NCBI RefSeq assembly: GCF_007655135.1
Contig: NC_045127.1
Coordinates: 42,667,538-42,731,537 of the forward strand
Origin: Punica granatum
Taxonomy: Eukaryota; Streptophyta; Magnoliopsida; Myrtales; Lythraceae
Length of the DNA stretch: 64,000 bases
Direction of reading: 5' to 3'
Made by a program: the position numbers and the translations under genes. The notes beneath the pieces are model-generated. The model was not told the DNA's origin, searched no databases, and worked only from the letters and a program-made list of their open reading frames with translations. The stretch's first letter is position 1. Each line of letters begins with the position of its first letter. Positions 1 to 15,290 of this stretch are shown here, piece by piece.

Positions 1-670
1 ATAATTAACCTAAACTCGAGAATCTAGCTCCACAATAAACTCGCGAATGGTACCGAATAACTTTATTTTCATAAAGTTAACAATGCGCGAATATTCATTT
101 GAGTTATAACACATTTCGGTTTTTTTCTCTTGAAAATAAAAGGAAATAAACCGAAAAAGACCCTCGAAACGAAATTGTCCTCCAAAAAAATAGATTTTTC
201 CTTCTGATCCCAGACGATTTTTTTGGTTCAAAATGTTTCAGATTTTTGCTTGTGCCCCTGCCTCTTCCGCCTCTTCGCTCCATCTAAAATCTCCATAATA
301 ATTTCCTGGAAATAGCCGTCCCCGAAATTCCCTTAACCAATTAATTAATTTCTATGTGGCCCAAAAAAATAGAATTAATTTCGAGTTTTTCTGACCTTGT
401 ATTAATGTATATATATTAATTTATTATATTATATATTATTATATAAAGATTAATGATATATCTCAATCAAAAATTTTAAAAATAATTAAATAAATTTATT
501 CTGTGAATCTTTCTTAACTCATCTCCTCTATCAGTTGTCTTCCTTTTCAATTTGAGTTGGAACCTTTTACGCGTTTCGAAAGCGGCTTTCCTTCCATTTT
601 CCATTATTTACCAATCAGCCCCTCTCTCTCTCTTCGCCTCTGCATTTATTCCTCCGCCATGACCTCAAAT
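1..670. other. AT-rich upstream region of the AAA-ATPase gene
   Basis: No gene is visible. The stretch is AT-rich with poly-A/T runs around 400-500. A CT-rich patch at about 618-650 (repeated ctctct) lies just upstream of the TATA box and is typical of a plant core promoter. Confidence 0.5.
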
Positions 671-678
671 TATAAAAG
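671..678 (+). promoter_or_regulatory. TATA box of the AAA-ATPase gene
   Basis: TATAAAAG lies 87 bp before the ATG at 758, leaving room for a 5' UTR of about 50-60 nt. A pyrimidine-rich patch precedes it. Confidence 0.6.
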
Positions 679-757
679 ACAATTTTTTCTGCGGGAAGAA
701 AGATAATTAGCCGCCCGACTCCTTCCGCAGCGTTAGGACTGTCAGTGGCGATCGGCC

Positions 758-2203
758 ATGGCGGCGATCATTAACGGCAGCCTGGTTCTCCTCCTCGTCG
801 CCGCCGCCGTATCGGCGTTCCTGCTCCGGGTCCTCTTCTACAAGACGGGGTTCATCTACGCCGTGAAGAAGCAGTGGCGGTCGGTGGAGGACTGCTTCCA
901 CGTCTACCAGATCTTTAAGGTGCCGGAGTTCAACGACGGCAAGCAGGAGAACCTCCTCTACCGGAAAGTCTCCGCCTACCTCCAATCCCTCCCTTCCATC
1001 GAGGACTCCGATTTCACCAACCTCTTCACCGGCCGGAGCCGCCACGACATCGTCCTCCGCCTCGACCCCAACCAGGTCGTCCACGACACCTTCCTCGGCG
1101 CCCGCGTCTCCTGGGTCAACGACGACACCGGCCCCGCCCGCGTCTTCGCCCTCAGGATCAGGAAGGCCGACAAGCGCCGCATCCTCCGCCCTTACCTCCA
1201 GCACATCCACACCGTCTCCGATGAGCTCGACCAGAGGAAGCGGGAGCTCCGGCTCTACGTGAACTCGGAGTGGGACCCGGCGCGATCGGGCGGCCGCGGG
1301 AGGTGGCGTTCCGTCCCCTTCACCCACCCGTCCACCCTCGAGACGATCGCCATGGAGCCCGATTTGAAGAACCGGGTGAAGTCCGACCTCGAGCTATTCC
1401 TCAAGTCGCAGCAGTACTACCACCGACTGGGCCGGGTCTGGAAGCGGAGCTTCCTCCTGTATGGCCCGTCGGGGACCGGGAAATCGAGCTTCGTCGCTGC
1501 CATGGCCAATTTTCTGTCCTACGACGTGTACGACATTGATCTCTCTAGGATTACGGACGATGCCGACTTGAGGACGCTCCTGCTGGAAACCAGCAGCAGG
1601 TCTGTGATAGTCATTGAGGACCTCGATCGGTTTTTGATGGAGAAACCCGGGTCCGTGAGCCTATCGGGAATCCTGAACTTCATGGACGGGATACTGAGCT
1701 CGTGCTGCGCCGAGGAGAGGATCATGGTGTTTACGATGAACTCGAAGGACCATATTGACCCTGCCATACTGAGGCCCGGGCGGATAGACGTGCATATACA
1801 TTTCCCGCTGTGCGACTTCTCTTCGTTCAGGAGCCTGGCCAACAGCTGCCTCGGGGTCACCGATCACAAGCTGTTCCCCCAAGTCGAGGAGATTTTCCAG
1901 ACAGGGGCGAGGCTGAGCCCTGCCGAGATCGGGGAGCTGATGATCACGAACCGGAACTCACCGAACCGGGCACTTAAGTCAGTCATCACTGCCCTCAGGA
2001 CCGGAGGCGACGCGAGGGTCCCTACAAAAATCGGGCAGCGGTTGTGCGAGGACGTGTCTTCCTCCGCCGACTCGAGCGGTATATTCTTCAAGGATAGTAA
2101 TGCAATCAAGGATATCAAGAGACTGTACGGTTTCTTGAGGATTAAGAGCAGCAGAAAGTCGTCGCACTCTTTCGACGAGGCTTCAGGGCAAAACGTCCGA
2201 TGA
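758..2203 (+). CDS. AAA-ATPase of the AATP1/BCS1-like family (At2g46620-like)
   Basis: Intronless gene of 481 aa. The order is an N-terminal hydrophobic segment (about residues 7-24), the plant AAA-associated domain (about 28-130) and one AAA+ module. Walker A is GPSGTGKS at 236-243. Walker B is VIVIEDLD at 283-290. Sensor-1 region is MVFTMNS around 323-329, and the arginine-finger stretch is AILRPGRID at 336-344. The family consists of membrane-anchored ATPases related to mitochondrial BCS1 that act in ER, mitochondrial or plasma membranes; the substrate of this member is not known. The coding region is much richer in GC than its flanks, common for intronless plant genes. The start is the first ATG after the TATA box and gives the N-terminal anchor expected for the family. 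A long antisense frame (707-1327) is a GC-driven shadow. Confidence 0.93.
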   Translation: MAAIINGSLVLLLVAAAVSAFLLRVLFYKTGFIYAVKKQWRSVEDCFHVYQIFKVPEFNDGKQENLLYRKVSAYLQSLPSIEDSDFTNLFTGRSRHDIVLRLDPNQVVHDTFLGARVSWVNDDTGPARVFALRIRKADKRRILRPYLQHIHTVSDELDQRKRELRLYVNSEWDPARSGGRGRWRSVPFTHPSTLETIAMEPDLKNRVKSDLELFLKSQQYYHRLGRVWKRSFLLYGPSGTGKSSFVAAMANFLSYDVYDIDLSRITDDADLRTLLLETSSRSVIVIEDLDRFLMEKPGSVSLSGILNFMDGILSSCCAEERIMVFTMNSKDHIDPAILRPGRIDVHIHFPLCDFSSFRSLANSCLGVTDHKLFPQVEEIFQTGARLSPAEIGELMITNRNSPNRALKSVITALRTGGDARVPTKIGQRLCEDVSSSADSSGIFFKDSNAIKDIKRLYGFLRIKSSRKSSHSFDEASGQNVR

Positions 2204-5200
2204 CAAGGCCCTCCCGGCGCGAAACATCTTCTTGGTTTTCTTTCTCGACTTTAGTCCAATTCAAAGTTGAGCATGTATGGGGTGAATCCGCATTGTAAAT
2301 TACCGATTCGTATAGGCAAAATTGTTCGAGACACAAATTGCATCCACAGGAAATCAATTGGATCAAGGGAAGGATTTCTCTGCCATTGCCAATGGTGCCT
2401 AGTGAAACTGAAACTGGTCATCGTGTGCAGCCTTGCCCCCGGTCGACCATGAGGCAAGTACAAGAATAGGAATGCGAAATGAAGTGGCATTAAAGTCTCG
2501 TGGGCGAGGATCAATAGTTTGGAATTTTTTGTTATTATTAGACGACTTATGTCGCTGTACTAAGTCATCTTCCTCCTGCAAAGTGTAGCTTAGGGCTCAA
2601 TAGTCTTTGAATACTCAAAAGTTGCCATAATCAGAATATGATTCCTCCTTTTGTGGACTCTATGATTTGATTTCATTCTCATAGAGCATATGTGGACACC
2701 CCAACGTGCATTGATTCCACAATGTCCGAGTCGTGCACATATTCGATATCGAAGTCAAAATCATCAATCGAAAAGTTACATCGTGTTCTCAATCACTTGC
2801 TGGTATTATCAATAGCTCCGCCTGCGATAAACCCAGGACCTGGAGTTACTTACGAGGGAGAGTAAGATGTATTTGGTAGGTAGGTAATACTGACCAATCA
2901 ATACGCATTTGATTGGATTTGAGTTGATGTGTTGGGAAAGAACATTTAATACTAACGCTCTATTTGTTAGTGTGTTGCCACCGTGAAGGTGGTCGAACTA
3001 CGTCTGTTGTTTCCTTGGCAAGTATTTGGTGATGTTTTTCTTGCAAACGGAATTGCTGCTATAAATTAAATGGGAGAGTTTGATCCAAATGAATTGACTT
3101 ATTGAATACGAAAACTCATTTATTTGTATAATTTTATATCAGTTGCTCATACAATTCATAAGGGTTGGGTCTCATGCCTTACACTTCGGTTATGTTCATA
3201 ACATTGTCCGCTCATAAGGACCAACATTCTCGTTGGTTATGGTCACAATTGGTCACGGCTGGCACTCCCTGGCCATCACTACGTGGATCACTATTATGAT
3301 ATTGGTTATGATACCAATTGTTATAAATTAAATAAGAGATCGATCCAAAAGACTAACTAGGCGGGAATACCCATTTAATCTATTCCATACCAATTGCTCA
3401 TACAATAAAAGTGAAACAAATGTCAACCCCTGCAATTGGCCGAATCCATATCCCAAAGTGACTTATCTCCTTCTTTATGGAGTTCAGTTCCATAGACTAG
3501 AAAGAAAGCGGGTGGAATAAAACGAGAGCACTTGACTCCATTCTTATTGTCATAGGAGAAAAACTATATTTATTTGATGTTGAAGTTGGTTTCGAGAAAA
3601 ATTCTGTGAAACTATTATGGTATGATATAATCATGCTTTAGACAGTTTGATGACTAATTACTTTTTAATTTATTCATTATGATTGTAATTCAACGTTATA
3701 ACAAATGACAACAACAAAAAGTGAGTGCACCAGGGACTTTCACCCGTTTTGAACTATATCGAAGATTATTATGCTGCGTTTGACTTCAAAGTAAAATTTT
3801 AAAATTAAATTTTGATTTTGAAAAAAAGTGGTTTAAATAAGATTCACCATTTGACTTTATATGAATTATTTTGTTTTATTGTGAAAAAGTGGTATAAATA
3901 GGGCTCGCCCTTTGACTTTATATGAGTTATTTTGTTTTATTGTTGGTAGAATTAGATTAAAGTTATAATTTTAAAATCACATTTGCAAACTAAACAAGCC
4001 ATTAGTATTCCTTTTCACAATATTTTGTATATATATTGGAGCTTTTCTTATACTCAGTTATCATATATACTCAGTTATCATATCAACTTTTTTATAATGG
4101 GATTTAGTAAAAAAAGAAAGATTTTTTACAATGGGACTCTAATTACAGAATGGACTATTGCTCTATTTTCCTAATAATTAATCTGAAAGTCCATCTAGTT
4201 TAAAAGCTCTATTTACAGTAGCATGAATTACAATTTATACAATATCCAATGGTTATTTAATATATGTGAGTTTAACGAGAATTATTAGACACTTTTGTCA
4301 AGAGGATTTAGCATTTTTGTGCAAAAATAAGAGGAAAGGCACCGTCAAGTAAAGTTTCTCTCTTCTGTACGAAATTTTACGGTGCAATCAATAAAAATTA
4401 TTGTATCAAACAATCATATAAATTGTAAAAATTTGAATAAAAATATAGTATTTTACTAAAAAATTAAGTAAAACTCTTCAAAATTTTTGTAATTTACTTG
4501 AAATTTTATGTATTACTCCGAAATCCGTATGATTTACCCCAACATCTGTGTAACATAAAACCAAAATAAATAACTTTTTATTGAATGATATAATCATTTG
4601 GAAGTTATTTTGCCGTAGATCTTTCCTCCTTAATGTTTCAAAACTAGATGGCGCAACTCCCAAGTGGGGTGCAGCATCATGATGCCCTTAGATTAACACC
4701 CAGACCAGATGTGGGCTTAGCTAAAGCAATCATTGCAGAAGGTGTAAAGAAGAGTTTGTCTGTTGAGTACCATATCATTTTTAAGCATAACTTTATTGAG
4801 TTTAATTCCGTGAATTATGAGGAATATATTAATTTATCAAACAGGCGGAGGGACATTTTAATTTATCATAGGACGGCGGAAGGACTAAATATGTATTTTG
4901 TATATTTAAGGAGGAAATTGGTACAATTTCACAGGTCAAGCGTAGTTGTCACCCATACCATACCAAACTCATCATGATTGATTATTCGATCCACTTGGGT
5001 TTGATTATCTTCAAGAGAAGAGAGGAGGAAGGGAGGTTGCCTGTCTGTCCACCAAATTAAATCTGCATGCAACCGTGGACAGATATTAATTAGCTTAACC
5101 AGATAGATAGATTTCATAATGAAATGGGAATTAGCGATGCGGTTTTGTTTAGTTTAAAAATAAAAAATTTACTCCATTCCATTCTCTTTCACTCTTCCTT

Positions 5201-5846
5201 TAATTCAATAAATTCTCTCGTATACTTTTTCTTAATAATTATTATACCTATAATACTGAAAGTGAAACCAAGTGGAGGTTCGTATATTTATTGTTTATAT
5301 TTATCCATGACATAAGTCCACTTCGAAGCTGGATTGAGCCAAAATTTACCAGCCATGGATGCGGCCAGAGGAAAACCGACCATAGTGCCGTACTACGTAT
5401 GGGAGTTGCAATATCACTTTACATTGATCTAACCGTTCAAAGGAACGTAAGCATCTAACGCACAGAACCGAGACAAAGGGAGAGTAGGTCCAAGGTGGTT
5501 ATTTTGGCGATTCGATCCGCTTTCTAGCTACGGCCTCACATTACAATTCTCTTCACGTGGCCATTCCCATCTCCGTGCAGTATCTTTGATGTGGCCATTG
5601 GCCAGCGATCATTGCTTTTGTCTGCCATCGTATATGTATATGTAAGCAACAGTGGGCCACAATCTGGGCCCAACATTGTGTGGGCTTCTCCTGGGCCCAC
5701 ATGATCCATCAAGCAGCCCAAGGCCCAGTTTACCACGGCAGACAAAAATGAAAATTAAAAAAAATAAAAGATGAAATAGCAGACGAAATCAGACCACCGT
5801 GACGGGGGGGTCTGGGCTTATTTAGGGCTTTCTCTGTCGATGGCTG
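2204..5846. other. Intergenic region between AAA-ATPase and SR-factor genes
   Basis: No gene is visible. An imperfect direct duplication of about 100 bp is seen at about 3058-3165 and 3321-3415 (shared TATAAATTAAAT and TTGCTCATACAAT). A MITE-like repeat lies at 3771-4000. Short open frames at 3983-4174 and 4648-4977 have no recognisable domain. Confidence 0.5.
3771..4000 (+). repeat. MITE-like repeat, copy 1 (inverted copy at 55.7 kb)
   Basis: Begins ATGCTGCGTTTGACTTCAAA and ends TTTGCAAACTAAACAAGCC, so the ends are imperfect inverted repeats. Inside are two tandem units of about 80 bp, each containing TTTGACTTTATATGA followed by TTATTTTGTTTTATTGT. The same structure occurs in reverse at about 55683-55896. 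The ends resemble hAT- or Harbinger-type MITEs, but the superfamily is not settled. Confidence 0.6.
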
Positions 5847-5854
5847 TATAAATT
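5847..5854 (+). promoter_or_regulatory. TATA box of the RS31-type SR gene
   Basis: TATAAATT is followed after about 30-35 bp by the presumed transcription start. A non-coding exon then runs to 5950, where GTAAGC starts a 5'-UTR intron ending at CAG 6164. Confidence 0.6.
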
Positions 5855-6203
5855 GGAGCCCTCCGGTCCGTACTAATCATTCTGGCTGGCTTCCATCACT
5901 CTCGCTCCTTCTGCTAGGGTTTCATCCGAAGACCTCGCTGCTCAACGACGGTAAGCTTCCGAGGTACTCTCTCACCCGCGTCGTGACTTCATTCACACTC
6001 TCCGCCGTCTCCGATGATCTCGTCCTGATGAATCTTCCTGGCTCGTGCGTGGATAGAGGAACTGCTTCGTGCTCGCTTTGCTTTATAGTGTTGCAATGTG
6101 CTCCCTTTGCTTTATAGTGTTGCGATGGCGTGGTGAGGCTCACCGGCGAGCGATCGTCTTTCAGGTCCTTCTTCTGCTGCTGGTGCTGCCTGTTTGAGCG
6201 ACG

Positions 6204-8194
6204 ATGAGGCCCGTCTTCGTTGGGAACTTTGAGTACGAAACTCGCCAGTCCGAGCTGGAGCGCCTGTTCTCCAAGTATGGTCGGGTCGAGCGCGTTGACA
6301 TGAAATCCGGTAAATGTTGAACCTCTTCCGTTGTATGCTGATGGTACGATGAGGCATTCTGTGAACCAGTTGATGGTGTTCCGTTTAGCCCTGCTTTATG
6401 GAAGGAGCAAAGATGGATGCATTGACGTGTTGAAAAGTTATATAAGTTCATCTAGGGAGACTGTACTGCTTTGCAGTTGCCGCTAGAAACCCTGATAAAG
6501 CGAAAGTACCTTTTGATTCTGGGCTTTACTGAATTGGTCGTGTGGATTCAACTGTAGCCAGTAAAATTCGATTCCGAAGCGAAAAAACTTGAAATGTGAA
6601 TTGGAGTAAAGGTCCGTGTTTAAGTGTTTGTTTTGACGCAGGAATCTCCGCTTAAAGGAAAATGAGCTGAGCTTCCATTTGGCCTCGCAATATCAAAACT
6701 CCTTCATGCCCTGCCTGCTCTCCTGCCATGCACTAGAGGGCATCATTCACTTTCACTTCAATCATCCTTCACTCTCCCACCTCACTGCAAAAAGTTTCCG
6801 TCTTAGAAGAGTTGTGATGGCGGGATCAGTACATTTTTTTGCATTGTCTACCAATCACAGATATAGGAGGATGAATGAAATTATCTCAGGCCATGCCTTC
6901 CATATCTGATCAAGCATTGAGTGCTGAAGCATGCTTAAGCAATGACATCTCAGATCCGAAAACTTGGAACATATTTTTCTAGGCTACCTACCATCATCAT
7001 GATTTAGTTCATCTTGCAACGCCTCTTCATCCTACTCTACATCAGCCCTTCTCATATATGCAGGTGTTGTACTATTCTAGTTTGAGCTTGGGAAGGGAAT
7101 GATGATTTAGTTACTTCTAGTGAGAGCAGATATAACAGCAATGAAATGCATTGCTACCTCTGGATCTGAATTCTTTTACACCATTGCTGCAGGGTTTGCT
7201 TTTGTATATTTTGAGGATGAACGTGATGCTGCTGATGCCATTCGTGGCCTTGATAATGTACCATTTGGTTATGACCGACGTAGGCTATCGGTGGAGTGGG
7301 CTAAGGTGCATTTCTTTTCCTGCTATAGCTCTCACAGTCCGCACTGTCTACACCTGCAGCTGATATTTGAGGTCAGGTTAAGATTGGTTTTCCACTTTCA
7401 TCTGATGGGGTGTGTGCTTTGTTATTTCCAAGGGAGAACGTGGCAAGCTCCATGATGGTAGGGCAAATCGGAGACCCACTAAAACACTTTTTGTGATCAA
7501 CTTTGATCCGATACACACTAGGGTGCGTGACATAGAGAGACACTTTGAACCTTATGGGAAGATCCTGAATGTTCGGATCAGAAGGAACTTTGCGTTTGTG
7601 CAGTTTGAGACGCAGGAAGATGCTACTAAGGCACTGGAGTGCACCCATATGAGGTATCATAGTTGTTTCCTGTCCGTCACTTCATGCACTGATATGTGTC
7701 ATTTTATTTTTCAATTCCTACTTAGTTTTTTTTGCTTTATTGATTGATAAAATCTTGCTTCATCTCATATTATATGCAGCAAGCTACTAGATAGGGTTGT
7801 CTCAGTGGAGTATGCACTAAGAGATGATGGGGAGAGAGACGAGAGATTTGACAGCCCTAGAAGGGGGAGCTATGGTCGGCGTGGGGATAGTCCTTTCAGG
7901 AGGTCACCAAGTCCGGTATACCGTCGGCGACCCAGCCCTGATTACGGTCGTCCTCGGAGCCCAGATTATGATCGCTATGATGGTCCAGCTTATGATAGAC
8001 GCAGGAGTCCTGATTATGGCCGACCTAGAAGCCCTGAGTATGGCCGATACCGCAGGTATGTAATCATCTGATTGTTCCCAATGATTTAATCTTGCTGTAA
8101 TACGTTTGTATATGCATAAATATATTATTGGTGTGATTTCAATTTTTATATTGCATGCAGCCCGTCACCCATCAGGCAGAGGTCAAGGACTTGA
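6204..8194 (+). CDS. RS31a: SR splicing factor, plant RS subfamily (RS31/RS31a-like)
   Basis: Five coding exons: 6204-6309, 7193-7305, 7433-7653, 7780-8055, 8161-8194. All junctions are GT-AG and the joined frame codes for 249 aa, close to Arabidopsis RS31a. RRM1 has RNP2 VFVGNF and RNP1 GFAFVYF (split by intron 1). RRM2 has RNP2 LFVINF and RNP1 RNFAFVQF. The C-terminus is an RS domain of repeated [12 protein letters not shown] units ending in [11 protein letters not shown]. This plant-specific family works in the nucleus in constitutive and alternative splicing. A 5'-UTR intron (5951-6164) precedes the start. The 883-nt first coding intron is far longer than the others (127, 126 and 105 nt) and sits where related genes have regulated alternative splicing. 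Family assignment is firm; the choice of RS31a over RS31 rests on length and neighbours. Confidence 0.93.
6310..7192 (+). other. Long first coding intron of the SR gene (candidate poison-exon intron)
   Basis: 883-nt intron between the two halves of RRM1. It contains several alternative AG acceptors and in-frame stops, so partial retention would end translation within RRM1. In Arabidopsis RS31 the corresponding intron is alternatively spliced to give stop-containing transcripts; the same control here is inferred. Confidence 0.5.
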
Positions 8195-9278
8195 AGGTGG
8201 TGTGCTTGTAGAGAATCATACTAGCTGGCGCAACTTGGAGTTTGCGACATACTTGTTACTGAAAAGTTTAGCTTTAGGGAACATCTAGGTTTACTTTTGC
8301 TGGCCCCATTATGTTTCTGTGTGCATCTACCTCATGTTAGGATAGTATGTGATATTGTGGTTTGTATAGACTGGTTTCTCTGCTTCTCACTATTATGAAG
8401 ACAGTATTGAAGCATATATATTTTTTTGGATAACGATTTTATTCTTCCTGGGTTAGTATTGAAGCATATCCGAGCATTCTGCAACATTTCTTACCTTTTT
8501 GATAGGTAATATAAAAGATGAAGAATATTTGGGTTATACTTCAGTCTCAGAAGTGATTGGGAGTGTGATTAGCCATAGCTTGAAAGTGCAGTATAAGAAT
8601 GGGTATCCTTTGGCCGAGTCGGGGTCCTGGACATGCATTTTCAGGCAAGTTAGTAGCATAGGAGTACTGCTGTGAGATCAATAGGCTTTTCTTTTAGTTC
8701 TGATTTTCCGTTTAGTAATTCTAAGACTAGGAGGCTGCTAGTTTTGTTAGAATTAGATGCCAGTCGTGTGAATCGATACACATCTTGGCCGATTATGTCA
8801 TTAACTGTAGTGCTTCGGAACCTGTTTTTCTTGTGGTTCCAGGGTAGCGGTGACACGCTAAGCTTCTACCTTTTGCATGATATGGATGAAAATGCAGTGG
8901 TGGTGGTCGTCGTCATCATCCCAATAGAATTTGGTAGCTGGAGAGCTGTTTTTACCACATTTCTCTTAGAGATGTCGGAACTGTGGAATAGTCTCTTGGA
9001 AGCTAAAGATCTTGTATTCTGAAGGGAGCTGCTAGTTATCATGCGCAAGTTCACGTCAAAGTTATGAATCATATGATCAAAGGTTTGTGCAAAGTTTCTT
9101 GACCAGATTATCGAATTTTCAGAATGGTTAACACAGTCTAGAAGATCACAACCAAAGAATATGCAGTTCAACTAATTGGTTCAGCAGAAATTTAAGAAGC
9201 CCCGGATCATAAGGGCAAGCTTCACATTGATTGAACGTTGATCTGCCTCACTTTTCGTGGAAGAGGTAAGCAAGATAA
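8195..9278. other. Convergent intergenic region (SR gene 3' end and EF-hand gene 3' end)
   Basis: Contains the two facing 3' UTRs. Open frames at 8672-9022 and 8866-9171 have no recognisable domain and read as shadows. Confidence 0.5.
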
Positions 9279-9677
9279 TCAACGGGAGGACCTGCTCAGT
9301 TCTTCTTCGATCGCTTTCTCCAGCCATGCCTCAGCATCTTGCATCATCCCGGGGCTGAGTCTGACCATGAGGATACAGAATTCGGACTCATTGAGGGCTC
9401 CGTCCCTGTCGAGGTCCCCTTCTCTGACCATGGCCTCCGATTCTTCAGCGCTCATCCCCTCCATCCCAAGGAGCGCAGAGTTCTTCCTCAGGCTCTCAGA
9501 CGTTATCAGGCCCCTTACAGGATCTGCTAGGAGGCGGAAGCCCCCGCACAGCTCCGACACGAAGGTGTCCATGTCGAGCTTCTCCGCCATTACCGGCAGC
9601 AGATCCTCGAACTCTCTGCCCTCTGAAGGCGCTGGTGTATCTGCGGCCTTCGGTTGAGACTGGCTTCCGTCCTCCAT
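9279..9677 (-). CDS. Single EF-hand calcium-binding protein, KIC/PBP1 type
   Basis: Intronless, 132 aa. One canonical EF-hand loop is visible (DLDRDGALNESE, about residues 84-95) with D at positions 1, 3 and 5, G at 6 and E at 12. The preceding helix is acidic, and the tail (MMQDAEAWLEKAIEEEL) is amphipathic. The family includes KIC, which binds the kinesin-like KCBP in a calcium-dependent way, and PBP1, which binds the kinase PINOID; both have one EF hand and about 125-135 aa. The ATG at 9677 is preferred over the in-frame ATG at 9749 because it gives the family length and because a TATA-like motif overlaps the upstream ATG. The neighbour order suggests the At2g46600 counterpart. Confidence 0.88.
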   Translation of the reverse strand: MEDGSQSQPKAADTPAPSEGREFEDLLPVMAEKLDMDTFVSELCGGFRLLADPVRGLITSESLRKNSALLGMEGMSAEESEAMVREGDLDRDGALNESEFCILMVRLSPGMMQDAEAWLEKAIEEELSRSSR

Positions 9678-9747
9678 GTTCCCCCTTTTATTTTTTTTCG
9701 GAATCCCGTCAAAGAGAAGGAAGAAGTGATGGAACAGGAACTGGGGC

Positions 9748-9756
9748 AAATATATG
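9748..9756 (-). promoter_or_regulatory. TATA-like motif for the EF-hand gene
   Basis: On the minus strand this reads ATATATTTG, about 75 bp before the ATG at 9677. Its position makes translation from the upstream in-frame ATG (9749) unlikely. Confidence 0.4.
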
Positions 9757-9839
9757 AGAAGAGGTGGAACGGAGAGGAGCTTTGTAGGGAAGGGGAAGGC
9801 CTTTCATGGAGGTGGGGACTTCTGTATGATGTCAACTGA

Positions 9840-11133
9840 ATGAAATGGTTGCCCTGTCCTATCTTCTATCAGAACCACCCCACGTTTAAAAAGCGCGAGA
9901 GACTGTAGATCTCTTTTGTGTTTCGTCTCTCGAAGGATATAATGCGCTCTCACGAGACAAAGTCTCAACTCTGAAAATTGATCTATCCTGTAATGAACTT
10001 ACTAGGAACCTTCCTGGGGTCATCGAATACGACTCCCGGGACAACTATGCCACCAATGAATGACACAACTCACGGCAGAGTAAAGAAGCCGAGCGAGCCG
10101 AATTTCTTCCACTTTTTTTTCCCTAAGGAGATCAGGATCTTGGTGATGCGTGCGAACAAGTTTCTGCATCCAATTCCTATTGAGTGGTTTCTAGGAAAGT
10201 GCAGTTCAGCTCGAAGAATCGGCATCATTCTATCCATCTCTTGCGGCCTGCCTTTCTCTGTATTACGGCTTATATTTTTTTTCATGGTTCCATACTATAT
10301 ATATTCTAATGAAATAACATGTCATTCCATTTTAATTTCTCCTTCAGCCTAAAGGGTCCTTCCAAGAAGCTTCCTATCTCCTCTCTGTGCCCATCAATGT
10401 GATTGTTGGGACTTGGAATCTTCTGTTTGTGCCTTTCTTATATTCACATCTGCCGTCCAATTCGAGCCCTCATCTTCTTGTCTTTCTACGTCGAGACAAT
10501 GGAAGCACAGGTCCATGCGTAGTTGCATATACTTCCCGGAACTCGTTGAGGGAGTCTCACCTATGACTTGGAAGATGACAATACACTCACATCCTAGCAG
10601 CCAAATTGCGCTCGTAACCCCTTAAGCTCCCTTTCTTATTCATTTATTGAGAACGGTGAAAACATTCAGTTGTTCGTACCTGTGATGAGCTGGATCAAGA
10701 CATGCTTGCTGGGCCTCTCGAAGTCCGTTGTGGTAACAGTGAAGAAGACCGAGTCCGTGGATCCGGATATATGCTCGTCGGGTGGAAACTTCTAGTGTAG
10801 TTCACTATGATCTGGCATGAGATGTTATCACATCTACCGGGAAGAAAGGCATGAAAGCAGGCGCCATTTTATGTGTGATTTGAGAACAGAAAAGGGTGGC
10901 GATGACAACAATGACAATTCAATGATTGGAGGAAATAAGCAGCAGACTTCTAATCAAATTATCGCCTCAATTTGTATTCAAACAAGCTCTCGAGTTAACG
11001 GAGTATCAAAATATTTGGGCAACAGCAGAAACTAATCTGGTAGAATAATACATTCACCAAATCAGCAAATATCAACAGAGAGAATATTTTTTTTCTCTCT
11101 TTCTTTTTTTTTTTTTTCCTTCCCTTCCCTCCG
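9840..11133. other. Intergenic region with a possible decayed coding segment on the minus strand
   Basis: On the minus strand, about 10680-10800 reads as a stop-free stretch with coding-like composition (it includes FPPDEHISGSTDSVFFTV) ending at a GT donor. Open stretches at about 10413-10615 and 9990-10285 could be further exons, but frames break and no family is recognised. Arabidopsis has a Dof gene (DAG2) at this place in the block; no Dof zinc finger is seen here. Confidence 0.3.
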
Positions 11134-14314
<3,181 letters not shown>

Positions 14315-15290
14315 TCCTGTTCCTGTCAAGAAGCAGAGAGCAACCACAAACGCGAGGAGAAAGCAGTGTAGGGCGATCCCGGAGATGCGCGTACGAGTGT
14401 AAAGGGTAGTCAGAGAAGTCGCCGTTGCAGATTGAGACGGCAACGACGACGACGGAGCTCGGAGAATTCCCCGGCGGCAACGGACGAGGAACCGAATGCC
14501 GATCTCAGGAAGTGGAGACGGCATCCGACAAAGCCGCCGACGCGGAGATGCAGGTTCCGGTGACGGAGGGGATGAGGAGGCACTAATGAGCTCGGCCGCG
14601 ATCGCATAATAAGCCCATTTGCAATCCGACAGGATTCCACCATGTTTCTACACCAAACCCCAACTCTGCCCTCTTCCTCCCTCGACTTTCATCTCCCAAT
14701 CCGATCCAACCAAAGGGGAAGAAAATGGGGGGATGAATCAGGGGAGACAAAGACCCACCAGAATCTCGGCTTCTTCGAAGCGACGGGGCGGCGGCAAAAA
14801 GGGGAAAACTGGGGGGGTGAAGGGATGCGGGAAAAGCTGAAACAGAGGGAAAGGCGTTGACTTTAAACGGAAAACATTGGCGTTCAGTTGTCAGAGAAGA
14901 TTTGGAGATTCTTCGATTTGTTGGGGGGATTTTTATTTTTTATTATTTTTTATTTGGTGGGGTGGGGAAGGACGCTATAGAGAAGGGATGAACAGACACT
15001 TGTCCGGTGGAGCATTCGCCATTGATATGGCTTTGGCTCTCCTCCTTCCTCAGATAACCGACAAAGCCAACAGTTCCAACAGTGTCCGCCCTTCCTTCTT
15101 CTTCTTCTTCTTCCCCTCTGTTCTGTGTTCTGTTTCGTATTCTGTTTCTGTTTCTGTTTCTGTTCTGTTCTTTGGTTACCCTTTCAGCAGGGCGGGCCCC
15201 GCTTTCCGCTCCTTTCCTTTTTTTCTTTTTCTCCCCCTCCTCTGTCAATAACTTTTTTTTTTTTTTGGGTGAGCTGCTATGTCAATGAAT
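14315..15290. other. 5' region of the WNK gene
   Basis: Upstream of the WNK start. An in-frame ATG at 14524 on the minus strand would add 70 residues with a hydrophobic stretch; the start at 14314 is preferred because related WNKs begin shortly before the acidic SDSEPDF stretch. Pyrimidine runs (TTC, TCTGTT) fill about 15091-15170. Plus-strand frames in this region are low-complexity and not believed. Confidence 0.45.
15091..15172. repeat. Pyrimidine-rich simple repeats
   Basis: A (TTC)n run followed by a (TCTGTT)n-like run upstream of the WNK gene. Confidence 0.7.

Noticed and set aside
707..1327. 206-codon open frame antisense to the AAA-ATPase
   Set aside because: It is a shadow of a GC-rich coding exon; composition is V/E/D/G repeats without a domain.
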